Below are positions 23,402-31,474 of a stretch of 64,000 nucleotides of DNA, piece after piece; the stretch's first letter is position 1; every line of letters starts with the position of its first letter. The notes under the pieces were generated by a model. The model made no database searches, had not been told where the DNA came from, and worked only from the letters and a program-made list of their open reading frames with translations. Source of the DNA: Blastococcus_B deserti. Lineage in GTDB: Bacteria > Actinomycetota > Actinomycetes > Mycobacteriales > Geodermatophilaceae. The stretch spans positions 124,001 to 188,000 of the forward strand of contig NZ_JBHUHP010000001.1 in assembly GCF_042682525.1 (NCBI RefSeq), written 5' to 3'. Position numbers and translations under genes: made by a program.

Positions 23402-24508
23402 GTGCCGCCCGCGGTCGTCCTCGTCACCGGTGTGAGCCGGTGGCTGGGTGGTGCGCTGGCGGCCGAGCTGGCGGCCGACCCCTCGATCGGGCGGGTCATC
23501 GGCGTGGACACGGTCCCGCCGTCGCAGGAGATGCTGCGCAGGCTCGGGCGCACCGAGTTCGTGCGGGCGGACATCCGGAACCCGCTGATCGGCAAGGTCA
23601 TCGCGGCGGCGTCGGTCGACACCGTCGTGCACATGAACATCAGCGCCACCCCGGCCGGGTCCGGTGGCCGGGTGCCGATGAAGGAACTCAACGTCATCGG
23701 CACCATGCAGCTGCTGGCCGCCTGCCAGCGGGCCCCCTCGGTCCGCCGGTTCGTGCTGAAGTCGACCAGCGCGGTCTACGGAGCCTCCTCCCGCGACCCA
23801 GCCGTCTTCACCGAGGCGATGCAGGCCCGAGCGGTTCCCTCCGGGGGCTTCGCCAAGGACAGCCTCGACATCGAGAGCTACGTCCGTGCGTTCTCGCGCC
23901 GGCGGCCCGACGTCGACGTCGCGGTGCTCCGGTTCACCAACTTCATCGGTCCGCGGATCGACTCGTTGCTGACCGGCTTCTTCCGCATGCCGGTGGTGCC
24001 GACCGCTCTGGGCTACGACGCCCGGGTCCAGCTGCTGCACGAGGACGACGCGCTGGCCGTGCTCACCCGCGCGGCGACCGGGCCGTTCAGGGGCACCGTG
24101 AACGTCGGGGGTCAGGGCACCCTCCTGCTGTCCCAGACCATCCGGCGGCTGGGGCGCATCGAGCTCCCGTTGCCCTCGCCGGCCCTGGGGTCGGTCGGCC
24201 GGCTCTCGCGCCGGTTCGGCTTCGTCGACTACTCGCCGGAGCAGATGCGATTCCTCAACTTCGGCCGGGTGGTCGACACCACGGTGCTGCGCGAGGAGTT
24301 CGGCTACACCCCCCGGTACACGACGGCGGCCGCGCTGGCGGACTATGCCCGCACGGTGCCGCCGGTCGTCTCCCCCCGGCTCGTGAACTCCGTCACCTCG
24401 CGCATCCGGTCGGTGCTCGAGCACGCGGGGGACACCGCGTCGGCGGTCGGTGAGCGGCTGCGTCCGCCCCCGCCGGCACCCGGCCTCCGGGCGGTGCGCG
24501 ATGCCTGA
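23402..24508 (+). CDS. NAD-dependent epimerase/dehydratase family protein (GalE2/Rv0501-like)
   Basis: A 368-residue extended SDR. The nucleotide site is VLVTGVSRWLGGAL, D59-I-R of the NAD pocket follows, and STSAVYG is the catalytic Ser/Thr strand. The expected Tyr of YxxxK is not visible: the region reads SGGFAKDS, with Gly four residues before the Lys. The protein may thus be a binding or regulatory member and not a true UDP-galactose epimerase. It overlaps the acyltransferase gene by 8 bp, the Rv0501-Rv0502 arrangement. Confidence 0.8.
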   Translation: MPPAVVLVTGVSRWLGGALAAELAADPSIGRVIGVDTVPPSQEMLRRLGRTEFVRADIRNPLIGKVIAAASVDTVVHMNISATPAGSGGRVPMKELNVIGTMQLLAACQRAPSVRRFVLKSTSAVYGASSRDPAVFTEAMQARAVPSGGFAKDSLDIESYVRAFSRRRPDVDVAVLRFTNFIGPRIDSLLTGFFRMPVVPTALGYDARVQLLHEDDALAVLTRAATGPFRGTVNVGGQGTLLLSQTIRRLGRIELPLPSPALGSVGRLSRRFGFVDYSPEQMRFLNFGRVVDTTVLREEFGYTPRYTTAAALADYARTVPPVVSPRLVNSVTSRIRSVLEHAGDTASAVGERLRPPPPAPGLRAVRDA

Positions 24509-25409
24509 GGCCCGGGTGATCCCGCTCCGTCCCGACGACGACGAGCCCTACGTCCCCCCGTCGTCCCCGCCCGGCTGGGAGGACCAGCTGGCCGGCGGGC
24601 TGGAGTTCCTCCGCCGCCGCCTGACCGGCGAGTACGAGACCGACGAGTTCGGTTTCGACCCCGATCTCACCGACCACCTCCTGCTGCCGGTCCTGCGGCC
24701 GCTGTACGAGAAGTGGTTCCGGGTCGAGAGCCAGGGGCTGGAGAACGTGCCGACCGAGGGCGGTGCCCTGGTCGTCGCCAACCACTCCGGCACTCTGCCG
24801 GCGGATGCGCTGATGACCACCGTCGCCCTGCACGACGACCACCCGGCCCGGCGCCGGCTCCGCCTGCTGGGCGCCGACCTGGTCTTCGAGCTGCCGTTCA
24901 TCGGCACGATGTCCCGCAAGATGGGCACGACGCTCGCGTGCAACGAGGACGCCGAGCGGCTCCTCACCGCGGGCGAGCTGGTCGGTGTCTTTCCCGAGGG
25001 CTTCAAGGGCATCGGCAAGCCGTTCCGCGAGCGTTACACCCTCCAGCGGTTCGGCCGGGGAGGTTTCGTCACAGCGGCTCTGCGCACCGGCGTGCCGATC
25101 GTCCCGTGCGCCATCGTCGGCGCCGAGGAGATCTACCCGATGATCGGCAACGCGAAGACCATCGCCCGGCTGCTCGGCCTCCCGTACCTGCCGATCACGC
25201 CGACGTTCCCGCTCCTGGGCCCTCTCGGTCTGGTGCCGCTGCCCTCGAAGTGGCTGATCGCCTTCGGCGAGCCGATCGAGACGGCGTCCTACGGGCCCGG
25301 CGCGGCGGAGGACCCCATGCTGGTGTTCAACCTGACCGACCAGGTGCGCGAGACGATCCAGCAGTCGCTCTACCAGCTGCTCCTGCAGCGCAAGTCGGTG
25401 TTCGGATGA
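24501..25409 (+). CDS. lysophospholipid acyltransferase family protein (Rv0502-like)
   Basis: A 302-residue PlsC-type acyltransferase. The catalytic H-x4-D motif is in VANHSGTLPAD, the glycerol-phosphate site is VFPEGFKGIGK, and PIVPCAIVGAEE is the fourth block. It probably acylates a lysophospholipid or related alcohol at the membrane inner face. ATG 24501 lies inside the end of the GalE2-like gene. A repeat hairpin begins at the A of its stop codon. Confidence 0.86.
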   Translation: MPEARVIPLRPDDDEPYVPPSSPPGWEDQLAGGLEFLRRRLTGEYETDEFGFDPDLTDHLLLPVLRPLYEKWFRVESQGLENVPTEGGALVVANHSGTLPADALMTTVALHDDHPARRRLRLLGADLVFELPFIGTMSRKMGTTLACNEDAERLLTAGELVGVFPEGFKGIGKPFRERYTLQRFGRGGFVTAALRTGVPIVPCAIVGAEEIYPMIGNAKTIARLLGLPYLPITPTFPLLGPLGLVPLPSKWLIAFGEPIETASYGPGAAEDPMLVFNLTDQVRETIQQSLYQLLLQRKSVFG

Positions 25410-25466
25410 AGGACCCCCGCGCCTCCCACCGCTCGCACGCTCGCGGCGTGACCGTGCACGGGGGCC
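25409..25466 (+). repeat. stop-codon-linked hairpin repeat, copy 3
   Basis: AAGGACCCCC begins at the last base of the acyltransferase stop. The core CTCGCACGCTCG follows, and GGGGGCC closes the stem (CCCCC at 25414-25418 with GGGGG at 25460-25464). Probable terminator between convergent genes. Confidence 0.68.
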
Positions 25467-25476
25467 ACGCGGTGCG

Positions 25477-26391
25477 TCACCAAGGAAATCTGTTGCGCCT
25501 TCGTAGGGCGAGTGCGCCGCCGACCAGGCCGCCGGAGAGAGCGGCCACGCCCACGGTCGGGACGCCGATCCTGGCCGCCTTCCGCCCCGTGCGGAAGTCG
25601 CGGATCTGCCAGCCGCGCGCCCGCGCGACCGCCCGAAGCTCGGTGTCGGGGTTCACCGCGACCGCGGTGCCGGTGAGGGAGAGCATCGGCAGGTCGTTGG
25701 CCGAGTCGCTGTAGGCGGTGCAGCGGCTCAGGTCCAGCCCCTCCCGCTCGGCCAGGGCGAGGACCGCCTCCGCCTTCGCCGGTCCGTGCATGAGCTCCCC
25801 GACCAGCCGTCCGGTGTACCTGCCGTCGATGACCTCGGCGACCGTTCCCAGCGCCCCGGTGAGCCCCAGCCGGTGAGCGATGATCGAGGCCAGCTCGACC
25901 GGGGTCGCCGTGACCAGCCACACCCGCTGCCCGGAGTCGAGGTGCTGCTGGGCCAGCGCACGCGTGCCCGCCCAGATGCGGTCGGCCATGAGCTCGTCGT
26001 AGATCTCCTCGCTGGCCTGCACGATCTCCTGGACCGGCCGGCCGGCGACGAAGGCCAGCGCGTTCTCCCGGATGGTGTGCATGTCGTCGGCGCTCTCGTT
26101 GCCGGCGATGCGGAACTTGGCCTGCTGCCAGACGAAGCGCGACAGGTCCCGGGTCGTGAAGTACTTGCGGGCGGCCAGGCCCCGGGCGAACCAGAAGAGG
26201 GACGCGCCCATCATCATCGTGTTGTCGACGTCGAAGAACGCCGCCGCCGTCGGGTCCGGCGTGACGGCCGGAGGTGCGGCCACCTCGGCGGCCGCGGCGG
26301 AGGCGGCTCCGGCGACGTGGGCTCTGGTCTCCTCGTCGGTCTGCGTCCCGGCGCGCGCCGACCGGCGGCCGCGCAGCGGCACTCGCGGCAC
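25477..26391 (-). CDS. HAD-IB family phosphatase (SerB1/Rv0505c-like)
   Basis: A 304-residue HAD hydrolase. Motif I is FFDVDNT, with nucleophile Asp at about 54 and general acid two residues on. Motif II is LVTATPVELA and motif III has the Lys of PAKAEAV followed by YSDSANDLPML. It may act on phosphoserine or a lipid phosphate. The first about 45 residues are disordered, and a C-terminal hydrophobic segment (VPTVGVAALSGGLVGGALAL) ending in RRRNRFPW could anchor it to the membrane, favouring a lipid substrate. Its neighbour is an acyltransferase. Confidence 0.82.
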   Translation of the reverse strand: MPRVPLRGRRSARAGTQTDEETRAHVAGAASAAAAEVAAPPAVTPDPTAAAFFDVDNTMMMGASLFWFARGLAARKYFTTRDLSRFVWQQAKFRIAGNESADDMHTIRENALAFVAGRPVQEIVQASEEIYDELMADRIWAGTRALAQQHLDSGQRVWLVTATPVELASIIAHRLGLTGALGTVAEVIDGRYTGRLVGELMHGPAKAEAVLALAEREGLDLSRCTAYSDSANDLPMLSLTGTAVAVNPDTELRAVARARGWQIRDFRTGRKAARIGVPTVGVAALSGGLVGGALALRRRNRFPW

Positions 26392-26478
26392 GAGGAACCT
26401 CCCTGCGATCGATCCGCCACCATGCTCGGGGCCCGACGACTGGACCCTAGCGGGACCGGCGGGCCGGACTCCGCGGGG

Positions 26479-27672
26479 TCAGCAGCCGATCAGCGGCGGC
26501 AGGCAGACCTTCAGACCCCCGTCGTCCGAGCGGCTCGGTGACGACGGCGGGGCCGAGGCGCCGCCGTCACCCCTCGTCACCCCGGTCGGCAGCGGGAGCG
26601 AGGGGACGAGACCGCCGTCGGGTGAGGGCGTGGGGGCGCCGGGCGACGGCAGGATCCCACCGCCGCTGCCGCCGGACCCGGTTCCGGTCGGTCCCGATCC
26701 GCCCAGCGCCGTGCCGGCGGCGGGCGGCGCGGTCGGGGTCGCGGGGCCGGTGGTCCCGGGAGAGCCGCCGGGCGTGACCGTGCCGCCGCTCGAGCTCTCG
26801 CCCGCGGAGCCCGGGGGCGTGGCCTCGGGGGCGGTGCAGGCGACGGGGAGCGGGCCGAGGTCGTCGGACCCGCCGACGGCGGGTCCGGCCGGGCAGTCCA
26901 GTGCGGCCTCGAGGCCGTCGGCGCGCGCCCCGATCCGGGCCAGCAGGTCGAGGGAGCGACCCACGGCCTCGGTGGCGGCGTCGGGAACGAGGGGCTGCAG
27001 CACCGCCAGGTCGTCGGCCTGACCGGCCGCCCAGCGGCCCAGGTGGTCCAGCGGCCGGCCGTCGGAGGTCTCCACCGCGCGGTCGGTCAGCCAGACCGCG
27101 CCCTCGACGGTCTGCTGGTCCATCGTCTCGATGGTCTCCAGCACCAGGGCGGGGTCGGCCGTGGCCGCGCCGACCCCCGCGTCGGCCGGGGCGGCGGGAG
27201 CCGCGGCCGGGAGTGCGGTGCCGCCCTCGCCGACCAGCTCCTCCAGCTCGTCGAGGCGGGTGCTGGCGAAGTCCAGCAGCGTCCGGCCGCGGGCGTCGCC
27301 GGCCAGGGCGAGCTGGGTCTGCTCCGTGCCGCGCTTGAGGTCGTAGAGGACGTCACCGGGGCGGGCGCCGTCGGCGACCGCCACCAGCGCGGCGGCCGCG
27401 GTGACGGTCAGGGCCGCGCCGGCCAGCCCGGCGGTGAGCCGGGTGCGCCACCGGGCGGGTGCGGCGTCGGGCGCGCGGGCGGCCAGGAGGCGCTGCAGGC
27501 GGGGCACGGGGGCAGGGGCGGGGGAGCGCACGGCGGCCATGGCGACCAGCCGCGCGCGGGTGGCCGCCCGGAAGGCGGGGTCGGGCTCCCCGTCGAGGTG
27601 GGGTGCGAGCTCCCGCAGCCGTGCGACGACCAGCTCCTCACGGGCAGCACGCGAGCCGTCGTGCACGCTCAC
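26479..27672 (-). CDS. DUF5667 membrane protein, probable RsbN-type anti-sigma-BldN
   Basis: A 397-residue protein. An N-terminal helical part (REELVVARLRELAPHLDG, then PDPAFRAATRARL) looks like an anti-sigma domain. One transmembrane helix (about 92-112) and a DUF5667 helical domain (about 115-260, starting GDVLYDLKRG) follow. The rest is a Gly/Ser/Pro/Thr tail of about 110 residues ending in a Cys pair. It occupies the place of rsbN between bldN and the HAD gene in Streptomyces, so it probably holds sigma-BldN at the membrane. GTG 27672 is chosen because it overlaps the stop of the preceding 40-codon ORF. RsbN identity is inference. Confidence 0.68.
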   Translation of the reverse strand: MSVHDGSRAAREELVVARLRELAPHLDGEPDPAFRAATRARLVAMAAVRSPAPAPVPRLQRLLAARAPDAAPARWRTRLTAGLAGAALTVTAAAALVAVADGARPGDVLYDLKRGTEQTQLALAGDARGRTLLDFASTRLDELEELVGEGGTALPAAAPAAPADAGVGAATADPALVLETIETMDQQTVEGAVWLTDRAVETSDGRPLDHLGRWAAGQADDLAVLQPLVPDAATEAVGRSLDLLARIGARADGLEAALDCPAGPAVGGSDDLGPLPVACTAPEATPPGSAGESSSGGTVTPGGSPGTTGPATPTAPPAAGTALGGSGPTGTGSGGSGGGILPSPGAPTPSPDGGLVPSLPLPTGVTRGDGGASAPPSSPSRSDDGGLKVCLPPLIGC

Positions 27673-27791
27673 CTGGGGCCTCCGGACGTCGATCCTGCGG
27701 GACAGCCACCGGTCGGCGTCCCCCACTGCACCCGGTCCAACGACGGGCGACTGTATTCGGTTACGGCCCCGACGATCTGCTCTCCCGTCAT
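27669..27791 (-). CDS. possible 40-residue coupled ORF between bldN and the anti-sigma gene
   Basis: The ORF runs from ATG 27791, overlapping the bldN stop as ATGA, to a stop overlapping the GTG start of the DUF5667 gene. It exactly fills the gap. The peptide begins MTGEQIVGAVTEYSRP and ends TSGGPR, with one Cys. It has no transmembrane segment and I know no homologue. It may be a real microprotein or a translational relay that couples the anti-sigma to the sigma factor. Confidence 0.35.
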   Translation of the reverse strand: MTGEQIVGAVTEYSRPSLDRVQWGTPTGGCPAGSTSGGPR

Positions 27792-28573
27792 CGGAGCCCC
27801 TCCGGCAGCAGGCCGGCCAGCCGGCGCACGGCCCGGTGCTGCAGCGCCTTGATGGCGCCGTCCTTCTTGCCCATTATCTCGGCGGTCTCGGACACCGAGA
27901 GACCGTGCAGGAAACGCAGCACGATGCACTCCTGCTGTTCGCTGCCGAGCTGCTGGACGCAGGCGAGCAGCTGCTGGTTGGTCAGGTGCTGGACCACCGC
28001 GTCCTCGGGACCGTCGGTGGCCCGGTCCGCGTCCCGCATGTCGGCGGTGGTGACCTCGAGCCGGTACCGGCTGCTCTTCACGTGGTCGCGGATGATGTTG
28101 CGGGCGATGGTCACCAGCCACGCGCCGACGTCACGGCCCTGGAACGACAGCGAGTCGATCCGGCGCAGGGCCCGGACGAAGGTCTCGCTCGTCACGTCCT
28201 CGGCGGTCGCCCGGTCACCGACCCGGTGGTACGCGTACCGGTGGACCATCGTGACGTAGTGGTCGTAGAGCCGGCCGAACGCCTCGGCGTCGCCGTCCTG
28301 CGCCTCGCGGACCAGGGCCCAGACGTCCACGCTGGAGGGGGCCGGGGTGACCTCGGCCAGATCCTCCTCGGGGAGGTGCGTGACGTCCTCGGCGGTCCCC
28401 TCGGGAGCTCCTTCCTCCTCTGGTGGGGCGGGCAGGGCCTCGGCGCTCGCCCGGGGGAAGGGGGTCGGGCGCGGGTGGGGCGAGGGTCTCGGGTGGGGCG
28501 AGGGCCGGGGCGTCGGCGAGGGTCCGGGGTGCGACGCGCCGCGCGGCAGCCCGGCATCCAGCGGGTGCGGCAT
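27788..28573 (-). CDS. bldN: ECF sigma factor sigma-BldN with Pro-rich N-terminal extension
   Basis: A 261-residue ECF sigma factor. Region 2 (AFGRLYDHYVTMVHRYAYHR, then AEDVTSETFVRALRRI and GAWLVTIARNIIRDH) and region 4 (QQECIVLRFLHGLSVSETAEIM, then KKDGAIKALQHRAVRRL) are very close to Streptomyces BldN. BldN is made as a pro-sigma with an N-terminal extension that is removed. Here residues 1 to about 90 form a comparable extension, including a PSPHPR tandem repeat and an acidic part. ATG 28573 gives a length similar to BldN. In Streptomyces it controls chaplins, rodlins and bldM; targets here are unknown. Confidence 0.9.
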   Translation of the reverse strand: MPHPLDAGLPRGASHPGPSPTPRPSPHPRPSPHPRPTPFPRASAEALPAPPEEEGAPEGTAEDVTHLPEEDLAEVTPAPSSVDVWALVREAQDGDAEAFGRLYDHYVTMVHRYAYHRVGDRATAEDVTSETFVRALRRIDSLSFQGRDVGAWLVTIARNIIRDHVKSSRYRLEVTTADMRDADRATDGPEDAVVQHLTNQQLLACVQQLGSEQQECIVLRFLHGLSVSETAEIMGKKDGAIKALQHRAVRRLAGLLPEGLR

Positions 28574-28661
28574 GCGGGCGATCGGCCTCCTCGTCGGCCC
28601 GCGTACCTGGACCGGCTCTCCCCGACGCACCCGCGGAAAACGGGCACGCGATGCTGCAGGG

Positions 28662-28680
28662 CTTGTCCCATGGTGACAAG
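28662..28680. promoter_or_regulatory. inverted repeat CTTGTC/GACAAG in the bldN upstream region
   Basis: CTTGTC (28662-28667) and GACAAG (28675-28680) are perfect arms with a 7-nt spacer containing CATGG. It sits in the 197-bp divergent region between bldN and the CoA ligase gene and may be a regulator site. There is no other gene in that gap. Confidence 0.4.
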
Positions 28681-28770
28681 ATCGCTTCACCCCGTCCACG
28701 CCGGGCCGCCGAAGGCACCCGGAGGTGGCGCTGGGCGGTGGGCCGATCGCAGCAGCTCCACGGAGGAGAA

Positions 28771-30339
28771 GTGGCAGAGGCAGGCACGTCGCTGGCCGAG
28801 CTGGTCCGCGCAGCGGCCCGGCGGCGACCCACGGCACCGGCGGTGGTGGCCGGTGAGCGGCGGCTGACCTGGGCCGAGCTCGACGCCCTCGTGGACCGGG
28901 CCGCGGCCGGGTACGCCGCCCGCGGCCTCACCCCGGGCGACCGGGTGGCGATCCAGCTCCCCAACGGCGTGGACTGGCTGCGCGCGGCCCTGGGTGCCCT
29001 GCGGGCCGGGCTCGTCGTCGTCCCGGTCAACACCGCCTACACCGACCCGGAGCTGGAGTACGTCCTCACCGACTCCGGGGCCGCGCTCCTCGTCGCCGAC
29101 GCCGGACGACCCGAGCTCGCCGGGCTGCCGCTGTGCCCCGGTCCTCCGGAGGCGGACGGCGTCCCACCGGAGGTGACGGTGGACCCCGCGGCGCCTTCGT
29201 TCCTTGCCTACACCAGCGGGACCACCGGCCGTCCCCGCGGCGCGATCCTGACCGCCGCCGCGCTGCGGGCCAACCAGGAGCAGTGCCTGGCGATGACACC
29301 GCCGCCGGTGCGCGAGGACGACCGCGTGCTGCTGGTGCTGCCCCTCTTCCACGTGTACGGGCTGAACTCCGGGTTCGGGCTGGTCGCCGCCACGGGCGCC
29401 TGCGCGATCCTCCAGGAGACCTTCGATCCCCGTTCCTCCCTCGCGCTCATGGCCGAGCAGCAGGTCACGGCGGTGCCCGGCGCGCCGCCGATGTACCAGG
29501 CCTGGCTCGCCGCGGCCGACGCGACGAACCTGGACGATCCCGCCCACCCCGACGCCGACCTCCGGCGCGGTTTCGCCGCGATGCGCATGGCCTCCTCCGG
29601 CGCCGCCCCGCTGCCGGAGGACGTCTGGACCGCCATGCGGGAGCGCGCCGCGGTCACCGTGTGGGAGGGCTACGGGCTGACCGAGGCCGCTCCCGTGGTG
29701 GCCAGCACCCTCGCCACGGGCCGGGCCAAGCCCAACTGCATCGGCGGCCCGATCCCAGGGGTCGAGCTCGAGCTCCGCGACACCGCCACCACCGGGCCGG
29801 GCAGCGACGACCGACCTGATCCGGACGAGCCGCACGAAGGGCCCGGTGAGATCTGGATCCGGGGACCGAACCTGTTCGCCGGTTACTGGCCCGACGGCGC
29901 GGACGGCCCCGACGCCGACGGCTGGCTCCGCACCGGCGACCTCGCCTACCGCGACGCCGACGGTGACCTGCACCTCGTCGACCGGCGCAGCGACCTCATC
30001 CTGGTCAGCGGGTTCAACGTGTACCCGGCAGAGGTGGAGCGCGTCCTCGACGCCCACCCGGCGGTCGCGGAGAGCGCCGTCATCGGCGTTCCGGACCCGC
30101 GTGCCGGTGCGGCGGTGCGCGCCGTGGTGGTCCTGCGCCCGGGCCGGCAGGTGACGTTCGAGGACCTGCGGGCGCACGCCGCGCAGTCCCTGGCGCGCTA
30201 CAAGGTGCCGACGTCGGTGCACTTCCTGCCGTCCCTGCCGCACTCCCTGACCGGCAAGGTCAGCCGGGCCCGTCTCCGGGAGCTCGGTCTCACCGGGCAG
30301 GGGACGGCCGATGAGGTGGAGGTGGCTGCCGGTGGCTGA
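28771..30339 (+). CDS. acyl-CoA synthetase / long-chain fatty acid-CoA ligase family (ANL)
   Basis: A 522-residue adenylating enzyme. The P-loop-like A3 motif is AYTSGTTGRPRGA (about 148-160), with YGLTEAAPVV as A5, GWLRTGDLAYRD as A7, SGFNVYPAEVERVL as A8 and the catalytic Lys in SLTGKVSRARL as A10. It activates a carboxylic acid with ATP and CoA; chain length is not evident. An acidic insert (about 345-365, rich in Asp/Pro) is unusual. GTG 28771 follows a GGAGGA site at 28762-28767. Confidence 0.88.
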   Translation: MAEAGTSLAELVRAAARRRPTAPAVVAGERRLTWAELDALVDRAAAGYAARGLTPGDRVAIQLPNGVDWLRAALGALRAGLVVVPVNTAYTDPELEYVLTDSGAALLVADAGRPELAGLPLCPGPPEADGVPPEVTVDPAAPSFLAYTSGTTGRPRGAILTAAALRANQEQCLAMTPPPVREDDRVLLVLPLFHVYGLNSGFGLVAATGACAILQETFDPRSSLALMAEQQVTAVPGAPPMYQAWLAAADATNLDDPAHPDADLRRGFAAMRMASSGAAPLPEDVWTAMRERAAVTVWEGYGLTEAAPVVASTLATGRAKPNCIGGPIPGVELELRDTATTGPGSDDRPDPDEPHEGPGEIWIRGPNLFAGYWPDGADGPDADGWLRTGDLAYRDADGDLHLVDRRSDLILVSGFNVYPAEVERVLDAHPAVAESAVIGVPDPRAGAAVRAVVVLRPGRQVTFEDLRAHAAQSLARYKVPTSVHFLPSLPHSLTGKVSRARLRELGLTGQGTADEVEVAAGG

Positions 30340-30583
30340 ACCGTCCCCGCGACTGCAGCTGCTCACCCGCGCCGGCTGTCACCTCTGCGAGACCGCCGCC
30401 GAGACGCTGGCCCGGATCGGCGCCGAGGCGGGCCTCGTCCCGGAGGCGGTGGACGTCGACGGCGACCCGGAGCTGCGGGCCGAGTACGGCGACCGGGTGC
30501 CGGTCGTGCTCCTCGACGGCCGCGAGCACTCCTACTTCACCGTCGACGTCGTCCGGCTGCGGCGGGACCTCGGGCTCGGCTGA
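30332..30583 (+). CDS. glutaredoxin-like protein (DUF836, Rv0508-like)
   Basis: An 83-residue thioredoxin-fold protein with active site AGCHLCETA (CxxC) and the cis-Pro strand RVPVVLLDG. It belongs to the DUF836 glutaredoxin-like group of unknown substrate. GTG 30332 overlaps the CoA ligase stop by 8 bp; an ATG at 30311 is also possible. It stands immediately before rex, as in Streptomyces and mycobacterial hem loci, and may act in thiol redox in that context. Confidence 0.82.
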   Translation: MAEPSPRLQLLTRAGCHLCETAAETLARIGAEAGLVPEAVDVDGDPELRAEYGDRVPVVLLDGREHSYFTVDVVRLRRDLGLG

Positions 30584-30693
30584 CGGGCCGGCCGGACCCC
30601 CTCGATCGGGATCCGGAGGCGGTCGTTAGGGTGGTGTCCACCACAGCGACACCCGTACGGGCCGGTCAGCGCCGCTGCGGGCGTCCGGCGACT

Positions 30694-30722
30694 TTGTTCC
30701 TGCGTTCACAAGCGGTTACCGT
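30694..30722 (+). promoter_or_regulatory. rex-hem promoter with Rex operator (ROP)
   Basis: TTGTTCC-TGCG-TTCACAA (30694-30711) matches the Rex consensus TTGTGAA-n4-TTCACAA, with the right half perfect and three mismatches on the left. The same bases supply TTGTTC as a -35 (30694-30699) and, after a 17-nt spacer, TACCGT as a -10 (30717-30722). Rex bound here would cover the -35 and spacer, so autorepression when NADH is low is expected. Confidence 0.75.
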
Positions 30723-30820
30723 GGCGGTTGCGGGCGAGTCGCGCCCGCATGTCTGTGTCGATGTCGCAGCCGTCGCCCGGCCTCCGCCGGGTGACCTGGC
30801 GCGACCGCTGTGGAGAGCCC

Positions 30821-31474
30821 GTGATCCAGCCGCGGCCCCGGACGATCCCGGAGGCCACCGTCGCCCGCCTGGCCGTCTACCTCCGGGTGCTGACCGCTCT
30901 GGCCGACGGGGGCCGGAGCACCGTCTCCTCCGTCGAGCTGGCCACCGCCGCGGGGGTCAACCCCGCCGGGTTGCGCAAGGACCTCTCCCACCTCGGCCCC
31001 TGCGGCGTGCGGGGTGTGGGTTACGAGGTCCGCACGCTGCGGGACCGCATCTCCCGGGTGCTCGGCGTCGAGCGGTCGCGCGCGTGCGTGCTGGTCGGCA
31101 TCGGCAACCTCGGGTCGGCGCTGGCCGACTACGCCGGCTTCGGCTCACGCGGCTTCGAGTTCGTCGGCCTGTTCGACGCCGACCCGCGCCGGGTGGGGCA
31201 GCGGATCGGCGGGCACACCGTGCGCCCGGTCGACGAGCTCGAGGAGGTCGTCGCGGCGACGCAGGCCTCGATCGGCGTCATCACGACACCGGCCGACGTG
31301 GCGCAGTCGGTCTGCGACCGGCTGGCCGCGGCCGGGGTGAGGAGCATCTTGAACTTCGCGCCCGTGACCCTCGCCGCGCCGGCGGGGGTCGACGTCCGCA
31401 AGGTGGACCTGTCGGTGGAGCTGCAGGTGCTGGCGTTCATGGGCCAGCAGCGACTGGTGGGTGAGCCGGCATGA
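30821..31474 (+). CDS. rex: redox-sensing transcriptional repressor Rex
   Basis: A 217-residue repressor sensing the NADH/NAD+ ratio. The N-terminal winged helix (IPEATVARLAVYLRVL, then VNPAGLRKDLSHLG) is followed by a Rossmann domain with VLVGIGNLGSALADY, and RSILNFAPVTL then KVDLSVELQVLAF at the end. The closest match I know is Streptomyces Rex. GTG 30821 gives the family start; earlier in-frame starts would add non-conserved residues. The upstream Rex box implies autoregulation, and Rex also likely controls the menJ-nuo block here. It overlaps hemA by ATGA. Confidence 0.95.
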   Translation: MIQPRPRTIPEATVARLAVYLRVLTALADGGRSTVSSVELATAAGVNPAGLRKDLSHLGPCGVRGVGYEVRTLRDRISRVLGVERSRACVLVGIGNLGSALADYAGFGSRGFEFVGLFDADPRRVGQRIGGHTVRPVDELEEVVAATQASIGVITTPADVAQSVCDRLAAAGVRSILNFAPVTLAAPAGVDVRKVDLSVELQVLAFMGQQRLVGEPA

